6,589 nt of DNA from Acidobacteriota bacterium (GTDB lineage: Bacteria > Acidobacteriota > Terriglobia > Acidoferrales > UBA7541): positions 1 through 6,589 of the forward strand of contig JAFAZL010000378.1 in assembly GCA_019239815.1 (NCBI GenBank). Direction: 5' to 3'. Of this stretch, positions 1 through 6,208 are shown piece after piece. The number at the start of each line of letters is the position of its first letter. Position 1 is the stretch's first letter. The position numbers and the translations under genes were made by a program. Under the pieces are notes generated by a model that saw only the letters and a program-made list of their open reading frames with translations, ran no database searches and had not been told where the DNA came from.

Positions 1-1
1 T

Positions 2-700
2 GTGCCGGATGGATATTCACTGTTGCTGGCGGCCCGTTTTTCGGGTCGTTCTCTGCGTGAGCGAGTGACCGGCGTGGACATGTTTCAATCGCTTTGCGGA
101 CTCGCCGCCAAGCACGGACTCAACGTATTCCTGTTGGGAGGGCGCCCGAACGCTGCGAATCTAACAGCTGAAACTTTAAAACAGCGCTGGCCCGCATTGC
201 GTGTAACGACCTACTGTCCCCCCGTTGGCTTTGAGAAGACTCGAAAGGGCTTGGACGAAACGGCGCGAGCGATTCGCGCTGCCAAACCAGACATGCTGTT
301 TGTTGCATTGGGCGCGCCAAAACAGGAATATTGGATTTACGATCACGGAATGCATCTGTCCGTGCCCGTGCTGATGGGCGTCGGCGGGACTTTCGAGATG
401 GTGGCCGGGCTCGTAGGGCGAGCGCCGGTGTGGATGCAACGCACAGGATTGGAGTGGCTCTACCGGCTCTGCCTGGAGCCGCGCCGAATGTGGCGCCGCT
501 ACTTGATCGGAAATCTGGTTTTTGGCGCGATCGTGGTGCGGCAGCGCGCGCGCCGAATGTTGGTGGAAAAATTCTTGCGCTACGTTCGCGATGAAAGATT
601 CGCGGCCGAGCTGCGCGAACCCGAAATTATCACGGGACTCAAGCGTTTTGCGTCTCGAGAAGCGGACGACTCAGCGTCAGCGGACGTCCTCGCCCGCTAA
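2..700 (+). CDS. WecG/TagA/CpsF-family (GT26) glycosyltransferase, 5' end outside window
   Basis: This is the 3' part of a gene for a GT26 enzyme, a family that transfers a sugar (N-acetylmannosamine or ManNAcA in the best-known members) from a UDP donor to an undecaprenyl-diphosphate-linked acceptor at the inner face of the membrane. Numbering from the first codon in the window, family hallmarks appear in order: PDG at 2-4 (its Asp probably corresponds to the proposed catalytic base of TagA), TG-D at 23-26, FLLGGRP at 43-49, GAPKQE at 104-109, GVGGTFE at 126-132, and GRAP...GLEWLYRL...EPRRMWRRYL at 139-168. About 50-60 N-terminal residues before PDG are missing, so the GTG at position 2 is an internal codon, not the start. 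The C-terminus continues about 60 residues past the last family motif, with a hydrophobic patch and an Arg-rich stretch that could hold it at the membrane. It ends in tandem stops TAA-TAG. The family assignment is firm; the actual sugar is unknown. Confidence 0.93.
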   Translation: MPDGYSLLLAARFSGRSLRERVTGVDMFQSLCGLAAKHGLNVFLLGGRPNAANLTAETLKQRWPALRVTTYCPPVGFEKTRKGLDETARAIRAAKPDMLFVALGAPKQEYWIYDHGMHLSVPVLMGVGGTFEMVAGLVGRAPVWMQRTGLEWLYRLCLEPRRMWRRYLIGNLVFGAIVVRQRARRMLVEKFLRYVRDERFAAELREPEIITGLKRFASREADDSASADVLAR

Positions 701-760
701 TAGATCGCTGAGACCCGACAACGGGAGAGCAGTCGGAGAGGTTGTGAAAGAGGTGAGAAA
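701..760 (+). other. Short intergenic gap before the kinase gene
   Basis: These 60 bases separate the GT26 gene from the tyrosine kinase gene. They hold the second of two tandem stop codons (701-703) and the kinase ribosome binding site. I see no hairpin followed by a T run and no convincing -35/-10 pair. Read-through transcription from the GT26 gene is therefore the simplest reading, although a weak promoter cannot be excluded by eye. Confidence 0.5.
750..756 (+). promoter_or_regulatory. Shine-Dalgarno GAGGTGA for the kinase gene
   Basis: GAGGTGA matches the anti-Shine-Dalgarno complement over seven bases and ends four bases before the GTG at 761, so GAGG lies seven bases from the start. 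This fixes GTG 761 as the start. The same heptamer with the same spacing recurs ahead of the GT4 gene at 5048. Confidence 0.8.
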
Positions 761-3064
761 GTGAATTCATTGAACGCGCCAAGAGAAATTGTGCTGCGCC
801 CGGCGCCCCTTGCGCAGGTGTCACCGCGCATGATGCCTGCACTTCCGGTGGAGAAAGAACTCACGATCCAGGATTTGTGGGGAGTGTGCTCGCGGCAACG
901 CGTTGTCATTCTTGCAGCTGTGGTTCTGTGCCTGGCTGCCGCGGTTGCATATTGCACCACGACAACGCGGCTGTACAAAGCGACGAGCCAAATCCAGGTG
1001 CAAAAGGAATCCGCAGATGGACTCGGTTTGGCGAACTCAAACGGGGCCGCAGGCGATGCGGACGCGTTGGACGCGAACATTACCCTGCAGACGCAAGCAC
1101 AGGTTTTGCAATCGGATTCGCTCGCGCTTCAGGTCATCAAGCAACTGAATCTGGAACAGAACAGCGACTTCAAGCCGAAGTGGAGTCCGATTGGGTGGGC
1201 CATGGGCCTTGTAGCGCCCACGGGAACGAAGGACCCTTCGAATGCATCGATGGAGGATTCGCCAGGACGAAGGTCACGATTGGTCAGCAAGTTCGGATCG
1301 CGGCTGCAGGTGAAGCCCATTTCCGGCACGCGACTTATCGAGGTCAGCTACCTCAATCCCGATCCGAAAGTGGCCGCGCAAGCAGTCAATGCGCTCGTTC
1401 AGGGACTGATCGAGTACAACTTTGAAACGCGCCACAATGCGACGCAGGCGGTTTCCGGCTGGCTCAGCACTCAACTCGGCGATTTGCGCAAGCAGAGCGA
1501 AGACCTGCAGGCGAAGGTCGTTGAGTTGCAACACGACTCTGGAGTTTTCTCGGTGGGCCAAGTTGACAACCAAGGCCGCGACCAGGTTTACACGCCGGTA
1601 CTCGATCGACTCCAACAATCCACGTCGCAGTTAGCCCAAGCACAGTCATCGCGCATCATGAAGGGCGCGCTTTATGAGGCGGTAAAGAGCGGTGATGCCG
1701 AATTGATTTCTGGTTTGTCTGGTCTAACTATGGCGGCAGCTTCGCCTGGGATGGCGAATTCGTTGTCGCTAATTCAAAACCTACGGCAGCAAGAGGCTGC
1801 TGCGCAAGCGCAAGTGGACACGATGTCCGCTAAATTTGGTCCTGGATATCCGAAGCTCGCCGAAGCCACGGCCAATCTTCAAGGAATTCAAAAGTCGATT
1901 AAAGACGAATCTGCCCGCATCGCCAACCGAGCAAAGAATGACTACAAAATCGCGCAGAGCGTAGAAAGCAACGCGCAAACCGAGTTCAACGACGAAAAGC
2001 AGCAAGCCAACGCGCTGAACAGCAAAGCGATTGAATACGAAATGGCTCGGCAAGAGGCACAGCAGAGCCGAACCTTGTATCAGAATCTATTGGCCAAGTT
2101 GAAAGAGGCGGACGTACTCGCCGGCTTGCGGTCGAGCAACATCACGCTTGTCGATCCGGCACGGCCGTCGTCGCGTCCTGCAAAGCCAAACGTTTTCCTC
2201 TACTTGGTCGCCTCAGTCTTCGGAGGACTGTTCCTCGGAGTGTGTGGCGCATTGGTACGCGATTCTACCGACACCAAGATTCAAGACCTTCCGGCTCTCG
2301 AGGCATACATTGGTGAAGCGCCATACGCAGTACTTCCGCGCGACAGAGAGCAAGGATTGATGAAGGAACCTTTGGCGCCTGGAATTGTTTCAACGACTGC
2401 ATACACGGAAGCGGTTCGCTCACTTCGCACTTCGATCATGCGCGAGAGCGTTACTCGACCTCCTCAAGTTATTCTTGTGACCAGCTCCGTGCCCGGCGAA
2501 GGAAAGAGCAAGCTGAGCTCGAATCTCGCCGTCCTTTTGGCGCAACAAAACAAGCGCGTGCTGCTCGTCGATGGCGACCTCCGAACACCGACGTTGCATC
2601 AACGATTCAATTTGCCGACGTCCACCGGGCTGACTTCCGTGCTCGGTAGCGATGTGGACCACATCGGCACGGCGCGTTTGCCTGTCGCTTCGGTGATGCG
2701 CGGGCTAGACGTCATGACTGCAGGCCCGATGTCCCGCTATCCATCGGAGTTACTCGCGTCAGAGCGCATGGCGAGGCTCGTCGACCAGTGGCGGCACGAC
2801 TACGATTTTGTAGTAGTCGACGGTGCGCCTGTACTCCCAGTGACCGATTCGGTAATTCTAAGCACCTACGCCGACCTGGCTCTGGTCGTTGCGCGTCACC
2901 GCATGACCGAGCGTCAGTCGCTGGAACGCACCTATTCGATTCTGCAGGCTCAAGGCAGCCGCAAGATCGCACTGGTACTCAACTGCGTGGAGCCTTCTTC
3001 GAGGACTTACTTCGACTACTACGGATACAACAACTGCAAGTACTATGGAGCTGCCAGTGCGTAA
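761..3064 (+). CDS. Polysaccharide co-polymerase/BY-kinase: Wzz-GNVR-tyrosine autokinase fusion (Wzc-like)
   Basis: This 767-residue inner-membrane protein has the one-chain Wzc/GumC-plus-kinase layout that controls polysaccharide chain length and export. A cytoplasmic N-terminus of about 47 residues leads to TM1 (about 48-66). A periplasmic part of about 410 residues includes the Wzz segment (GTRLIEVSY, then NPDPKVAAQAVN) and predicted coiled coils at roughly 227-262 and 339-450. A GNVR-like segment (about 424-475) and Pro-rich stretch precede TM2 (about 478-499). The kinase domain shows E550-x2-R553-x2-R556, the BY-kinase oligomerisation motif; Walker A S576-VPGEGKS-583 with K582; Walker A' LLVDGDLR with D604 and D606; and Walker B FVVVDGAP with D687. 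The tail carries six tyrosines (750, 753, 754, 756, 761, 762), the expected autophosphorylation cluster. K584 follows the P-loop Ser where Thr is usual; this is probably harmless. Start GTG 761 is set by a strong ribosome site. No frameshift is seen. The partner phosphatase is not in the window. Confidence 0.96.
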   Translation: MNSLNAPREIVLRPAPLAQVSPRMMPALPVEKELTIQDLWGVCSRQRVVILAAVVLCLAAAVAYCTTTTRLYKATSQIQVQKESADGLGLANSNGAAGDADALDANITLQTQAQVLQSDSLALQVIKQLNLEQNSDFKPKWSPIGWAMGLVAPTGTKDPSNASMEDSPGRRSRLVSKFGSRLQVKPISGTRLIEVSYLNPDPKVAAQAVNALVQGLIEYNFETRHNATQAVSGWLSTQLGDLRKQSEDLQAKVVELQHDSGVFSVGQVDNQGRDQVYTPVLDRLQQSTSQLAQAQSSRIMKGALYEAVKSGDAELISGLSGLTMAAASPGMANSLSLIQNLRQQEAAAQAQVDTMSAKFGPGYPKLAEATANLQGIQKSIKDESARIANRAKNDYKIAQSVESNAQTEFNDEKQQANALNSKAIEYEMARQEAQQSRTLYQNLLAKLKEADVLAGLRSSNITLVDPARPSSRPAKPNVFLYLVASVFGGLFLGVCGALVRDSTDTKIQDLPALEAYIGEAPYAVLPRDREQGLMKEPLAPGIVSTTAYTEAVRSLRTSIMRESVTRPPQVILVTSSVPGEGKSKLSSNLAVLLAQQNKRVLLVDGDLRTPTLHQRFNLPTSTGLTSVLGSDVDHIGTARLPVASVMRGLDVMTAGPMSRYPSELLASERMARLVDQWRHDYDFVVVDGAPVLPVTDSVILSTYADLALVVARHRMTERQSLERTYSILQAQGSRKIALVLNCVEPSSRTYFDYYGYNNCKYYGAASA
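3046..3050 (+). promoter_or_regulatory. Ribosome site TGGAG for the export gene, inside the kinase coding region
   Basis: TGGAG ends six bases before GTG 3057, a good distance, and lies in the codons for Y762-G763 of the kinase. The competing ATG at 3045 overlaps this motif and has no purine-rich site upstream (the bases before it encode NNCKY). This decides in favour of GTG 3057 and implies translational coupling to the kinase gene. Confidence 0.6.
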
Positions 3065-3950
3065 GTTACTTCTCGCGTTGTTCGCTCTTTGCATTTCCTT
3101 CACTGCGCCGTGTTTCAGTCAGACCACCACGGAAAGTCTGCTCATTGGTCCGGGTGATCTTGTCGGGGTGTCTGTGTTCGACACTCCCGAGATGACTCAA
3201 GACGTTCGCGTCAGCGACGCGGGGACGATCCGACTGCAATTGATTGGTGACGTGAATGTCGCCGGACAAACTCCGGCGGCCGCGGCAAAGACGATCGAGG
3301 ACGCCTTGATCAGTCACCAGATCATGAAAGCGCCCCAAGTGAGCGTGCGGATCAAGGACTACGTGACGCAAGACGTCTCTGTGCTTGGCGAGGTGAAGAA
3401 TCCTGGCCCGTATCAGATTACGACCCCGCAAACGGTGCTCAAGGTAATCGCCATGGCGGGCGGATTGGCCGAGGACGCAGATCGCAAGATAACCATTCAG
3501 CGTCACAACGACCCGAATCAGAAGGTCGACTATTACCTCTCCAACAATGCGGATCAAGCGGTGCAAACTGCAGTGCTGGTCAACCCTGGCGACATGGTGA
3601 TCATCCCGCGCGCTCCCATCGTATACATCATGGGCGACGTGGGACGGCCAGGCGGCTACGCTATCGCAACGAACGACTCGAAGCTCACGATGTTGCAGCT
3701 CGTCGCGATGGCTGGATCGACAAACAAGACCTCAAAAAACAATTTAAGATTAATTCGCAAGGGCCCCGACGGACAGCAAAAGGAAATACCTGTCCAACTG
3801 GCCGCGATTCAGAAGGGCAAGCAGCCTGACATTCCTTTGCAGCAGGGCGATATCGTCTATGTGCCGTTCAGTTGGATGAAAAACACTGCGATGAGCTCAT
3901 CCAGCATTGTTTCTTCCACGTCCAGCGCGGCAATCTTCGTTCTTCACTAG
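3057..3950 (+). CDS. Wza/GumB-like polysaccharide export protein (Poly_export + SLBB domains)
   Basis: This 297-residue secreted protein belongs to the outer-membrane polysaccharide export family, which forms the periplasmic/outer-membrane exit for polymer delivered by the Wzc-like protein. From GTG 3057 the N-terminus is MRKLLLALFALCISFTAPC, a classic signal peptide with cleavage likely near Ser-21/Gln-22. No proper lipobox precedes either Cys, so it is probably not a lipoprotein, unlike E. coli Wza. A Poly_export domain follows (about 28-103, with IGPGDLVGVSVF and a VxVRIKDY end). The first SLBB repeat begins at about 107 (VSVLGEVKNPGPY) and closes with PGDMVIIPRAP (177-187). The second begins at about 189 (VYIMGDVGRPGGY) and closes with QGDIVYVPFSW (263-273). 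A Ser/Thr-rich 24-residue tail ends in AAIFVLH, possibly a short membrane-contacting helix. The gene overlaps the kinase stop by 8 bases. The upstream ATG at 3045 would add four residues but lacks a ribosome site. Confidence 0.94.
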   Translation: MRKLLLALFALCISFTAPCFSQTTTESLLIGPGDLVGVSVFDTPEMTQDVRVSDAGTIRLQLIGDVNVAGQTPAAAAKTIEDALISHQIMKAPQVSVRIKDYVTQDVSVLGEVKNPGPYQITTPQTVLKVIAMAGGLAEDADRKITIQRHNDPNQKVDYYLSNNADQAVQTAVLVNPGDMVIIPRAPIVYIMGDVGRPGGYAIATNDSKLTMLQLVAMAGSTNKTSKNNLRLIRKGPDGQQKEIPVQLAAIQKGKQPDIPLQQGDIVYVPFSWMKNTAMSSSSIVSSTSSAAIFVLH

Positions 3951-3971
3951 AGCTCACCAGCCCGTTTTCCT
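3951..3971 (+). other. 21-bp gap without a clear ribosome site
   Basis: The bases between the export gene and the first GT4 gene are pyrimidine-rich toward the end (ccgttttcct) and contain no GGAG/GAGG core within the usual 5-10 bases of the next start. Nothing like a terminator is present. Initiation of the next gene may rely on coupling or on an unstructured A-rich start region (inference). Confidence 0.5.
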
Positions 3972-5051
3972 GTGACAAGAAAAAAAAGAATCCTGCTGGT
4001 CGACCTGGGCGCATCCATGGGCGGGGTCGAAGCCTACCTGGAAGCGCTCGCGCGCATTCTCCAGACGAACGTCGACCTGTACGCCATGTGTGTGCTCGAA
4101 GAACTGGCTGAGCGATTTGAGCGCCAGGGAGTTCGAGTTGTGCGGCTGCCTCTTTTTGCACGCGCCCGCATTCTGCGTTTCGCTGTGGCGCTTCTTGTGT
4201 TGCCGTGGATGATCCTGCGTCACCGCATCGACGCGATCCAACTCAATGGTTTCTTGGAATCCGTGCTGGTCATCCCCGCTCGGCTGCTTGGTTGCGAAAC
4301 GGTGTACACGAGGCATGGTCCGTTCGAGACGGATCTCTACACCTGGTACAAGCAGCCTTTCAAGTCTGCGCCGCGATTGTTGTCGCGGTGGATTTCCGGA
4401 ATGTCTTCGAGATTGGTGTGCGTCTCGGAATCGGTTGGCGCGATGTGGCGGCCGGTGTTCGGCGAGCGCCGCGTCACGGTGATCCCCAATTGGGTGCCGA
4501 ACCAGCCTGAGTTTAGAAGCCGATCCAAAGAGTCCGGCGCTCAATTGAATTTGCTCTACGTCGGCCGCCTCGAGCGTTACAAGGGACTCTATTTGTTGCT
4601 GGAAGCGCTGCGCGGCATTCCCGCGAAACTCACGGTCGTCGGTGATGGCGGGTATCGCTCGACGCTCGAAGAACTCGCGGCAGGAATGAACGTGGAATTC
4701 GTTGGCTTCCAGAGCGATCCGACTCCCTATTACAATGGCGCAGACATTTTTGTAATGCCGTCGAATGGACCGGAAGGTCTGCCGATGGTCGCACTCGAAG
4801 CGATGTCGCAGGGATTGCCTTGTGTGTTCAGCGATCTCGCCGTGCACCGTGAAATCACCGGCGACGGCCGAGCGGCGATGCTTTTTGAGACTGGGAATGT
4901 TCGCGATCTTCGAGCAAAGTTACTGCAACTGGTGGAAAATCCGAATCTGCGAGATCAATTCGCTCAGGCTGCCTATAGCCAAGTGCAAGCGAAATATCAC
5001 GTTGACGCTGCTCGACGCGCCTATTTGCAGTTGTTCGAGGTGAGCGCGTGA
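3972..5051 (+). CDS. GT4-family glycosyltransferase
   Basis: This 359-residue GT-B-fold, retaining-type sugar transferase is probably cytoplasmic and involved in assembling the polysaccharide repeat unit. The N-terminal half begins with a basic MTRKKR and the first strand ILLVDLG, followed by the GGVE loop (17-20) typical of GT4. R114-H115-G116 supplies the acceptor-side His. In the nucleotide-sugar half, LLYVGRLERYKG (194-205) gives the donor-phosphate-binding R199 and K204. The E-x7-E motif is E268-GLPMVAL-E276. Length is normal for the family. The GTG at 3972 is chosen because the next in-frame start, ATG 4017, would delete the first strand just before the GG loop. The start has no clear Shine-Dalgarno, and codons 3-6 contain an A8 run (3980-3987). 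Its stop overlaps the next start as GTGA. Donor and acceptor sugars cannot be told from sequence. Confidence 0.93.
   Translation: MTRKKRILLVDLGASMGGVEAYLEALARILQTNVDLYAMCVLEELAERFERQGVRVVRLPLFARARILRFAVALLVLPWMILRHRIDAIQLNGFLESVLVIPARLLGCETVYTRHGPFETDLYTWYKQPFKSAPRLLSRWISGMSSRLVCVSESVGAMWRPVFGERRVTVIPNWVPNQPEFRSRSKESGAQLNLLYVGRLERYKGLYLLLEALRGIPAKLTVVGDGGYRSTLEELAAGMNVEFVGFQSDPTPYYNGADIFVMPSNGPEGLPMVALEAMSQGLPCVFSDLAVHREITGDGRAAMLFETGNVRDLRAKLLQLVENPNLRDQFAQAAYSQVQAKYHVDAARRAYLQLFEVSA
5037..5043 (+). promoter_or_regulatory. Shine-Dalgarno GAGGTGA for the second GT4 gene
   Basis: GAGGTGA ends four bases before GTG 5048, the same motif and spacing as ahead of the kinase gene. It lies within the last codons of the preceding GT4 gene and supports GTG 5048 over the in-frame GTG at 5057. 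Confidence 0.75.
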
Positions 5052-6208
5052 ATCGCGTGTTGATTTTTGCGGAACGAATGCTCCCTTCGACGCAGACGTT
5101 CATTCCGATCCAAGTCGATGCCTTGCAGCGATTTGAGCCGCGATACGCCGGCTTGATTCCTGCGGAGAAAAACTTCGCGCTGAAACAGGAACCGATTCTC
5201 CTGACTCCGGATCGCACGTTGAAGTCGCGCGTGCGACGTGAAAGCTATCGTTGGACAGGAGTTGCGCCGGGATATCACGCAAGGCTCAAGCAGACAGGCG
5301 CCAAATTGATGCACGCGCATTTCGCCGAGGCAGCATCATCAGCCATATCGATATCCGAAGCGCTCCAGATTCCATTTGTGTTTCATCTGCGCGGCGGCGC
5401 AGAAATGATGAGCGATACCGAGTTGCGAAAGAAAGCGTTTCAGCTGCCTTATCTCTTGTGGCGGCAGCGATTGTGGGAACGAGCGTCGATGTTTTTGTGC
5501 GTCTCGAATTTTATTCGCGACAAGGCTTTGAAGGCCGGATTTCCGGCACCCAAGACGCGAGTTCATTACACGGGAATCGACATGAAGCGGTTTAGTCCGT
5601 CTGAGTCTCCGACTGAGAAAGACAAGAATCTCGTCCTCTACGTGGGACGGTTGGTTGCCTACAAGGGAGCTGACCATCTGGTTCGTGCGATGCACATCGT
5701 GCGGAAAACCAATCCTGACGCGCATCTCGTAGTGATTGGAGATGGAACGTTGCGTCCGGAATTGGAGCGACTCGCTTCTTCGCTGCAAGTTCCGTGTCAA
5801 TTTCTGGGTGAGCAACCTTGGAGCGTGGTGCGGACATGGCTGGAGCGCGCGCGCGTTTTTTGCGGACCGAGTTTGACTTTACCCGACGGGATGAGCGAGG
5901 CGTTTGGAAACGTGTTCACGGAAGCGCAAGCAATGGGCGTTCCCGTCGTCGCGTATCGGCACGGGGGAATTCCCGAAACGATGCTCGACGGCCAGACAGG
6001 GCTCCTGGCCGACGAGCGCGATGAGACCCAACTGGCCGCGAACTTGTCGCGATATTTGAGCGATCTGGATTTTTGGACAAATTCCCGAGCATTGGGAATG
6101 CGCTGGGTTCGAGAAAATTTCGATGTTGTGAAACAGACGGCGAAGCTGGAAGCGCTCTACGATGACGTCCTCGTTCGAGCCGAAAAGCGAGTTGCAGAGG
6201 CTGCGTGA
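5048..6208 (+). CDS. GT4-family glycosyltransferase, WcaL/AmsK-like, with altered HGxD motif
   Basis: This 386-residue GT-B glycosyltransferase resembles the WcaL/AmsK-type enzymes of exopolysaccharide loci. Its N-terminal half has VLIF then LPSTQTFI (12-19), and MHAHFA (88-93). The donor half is intact: LYVGRLVAYKG (197-207) with R201 and K206, VVIGDG, and the E-x7-E motif E284-AFGNVFT-E292, followed by MGVPVVAYRHGGIPE and a GLLA segment. The notable oddity is at residues 113-119: where relatives, including the next gene, carry (T)LHGSDV, this protein reads HLRGGAE, so the His of the HG motif is Arg115 and the Asp is lost. The enzyme may use another acceptor or may be impaired; sequence alone cannot decide. 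The start overlaps the previous stop (GTGA, 5048-5051) and the stop overlaps the next start (GTGA, 6205-6208), pointing to coupled translation. Confidence 0.94.
   Translation: MNRVLIFAERMLPSTQTFIPIQVDALQRFEPRYAGLIPAEKNFALKQEPILLTPDRTLKSRVRRESYRWTGVAPGYHARLKQTGAKLMHAHFAEAASSAISISEALQIPFVFHLRGGAEMMSDTELRKKAFQLPYLLWRQRLWERASMFLCVSNFIRDKALKAGFPAPKTRVHYTGIDMKRFSPSESPTEKDKNLVLYVGRLVAYKGADHLVRAMHIVRKTNPDAHLVVIGDGTLRPELERLASSLQVPCQFLGEQPWSVVRTWLERARVFCGPSLTLPDGMSEAFGNVFTEAQAMGVPVVAYRHGGIPETMLDGQTGLLADERDETQLAANLSRYLSDLDFWTNSRALGMRWVRENFDVVKQTAKLEALYDDVLVRAEKRVAEAA
6196..6200 (+). promoter_or_regulatory. Probable ribosome site AGAGG for the third GT4 gene
   Basis: AGAGG ends four bases before GTG 6205 inside the last codons of the preceding gene. 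The spacing is shorter than for the two GAGGTGA sites, so this is a weaker call. The GTGA stop/start overlap suggests re-initiation would help. Confidence 0.45.

Noticed and set aside
701..760. Possible promoter or terminator between the GT26 and kinase genes
   Set aside because: No convincing -35/-10 pair and no stem with a following T run could be found by eye.
877..1425. 182-codon + strand frame inside the kinase gene
   Set aside because: Arg/Gly/Cys-rich and without domain features; it lies wholly within the Wzz-type coding region in a different frame.
3045..3047. ATG as the start of the export protein gene
   Set aside because: No ribosome site precedes it, whereas GTG 3057 has TGGAG at six bases and gives a cleaner signal peptide (MRKLLL). 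It remains possible.
3066..3566. 166-codon - strand frame opposite the export gene
   Set aside because: Composition is His/Arg/Leu-rich shadow sequence, with no ribosome site of note, and is explained by the Poly_export/SLBB gene on the other strand.
3954..4847. Long open frame (297 codons) on the - strand opposite the first GT4 gene
   Set aside because: Its translation is rich in His, Arg and Gln with no recognisable domain, as expected for the antisense of a biased coding sequence. The + strand frame has clear GT4 motifs throughout.
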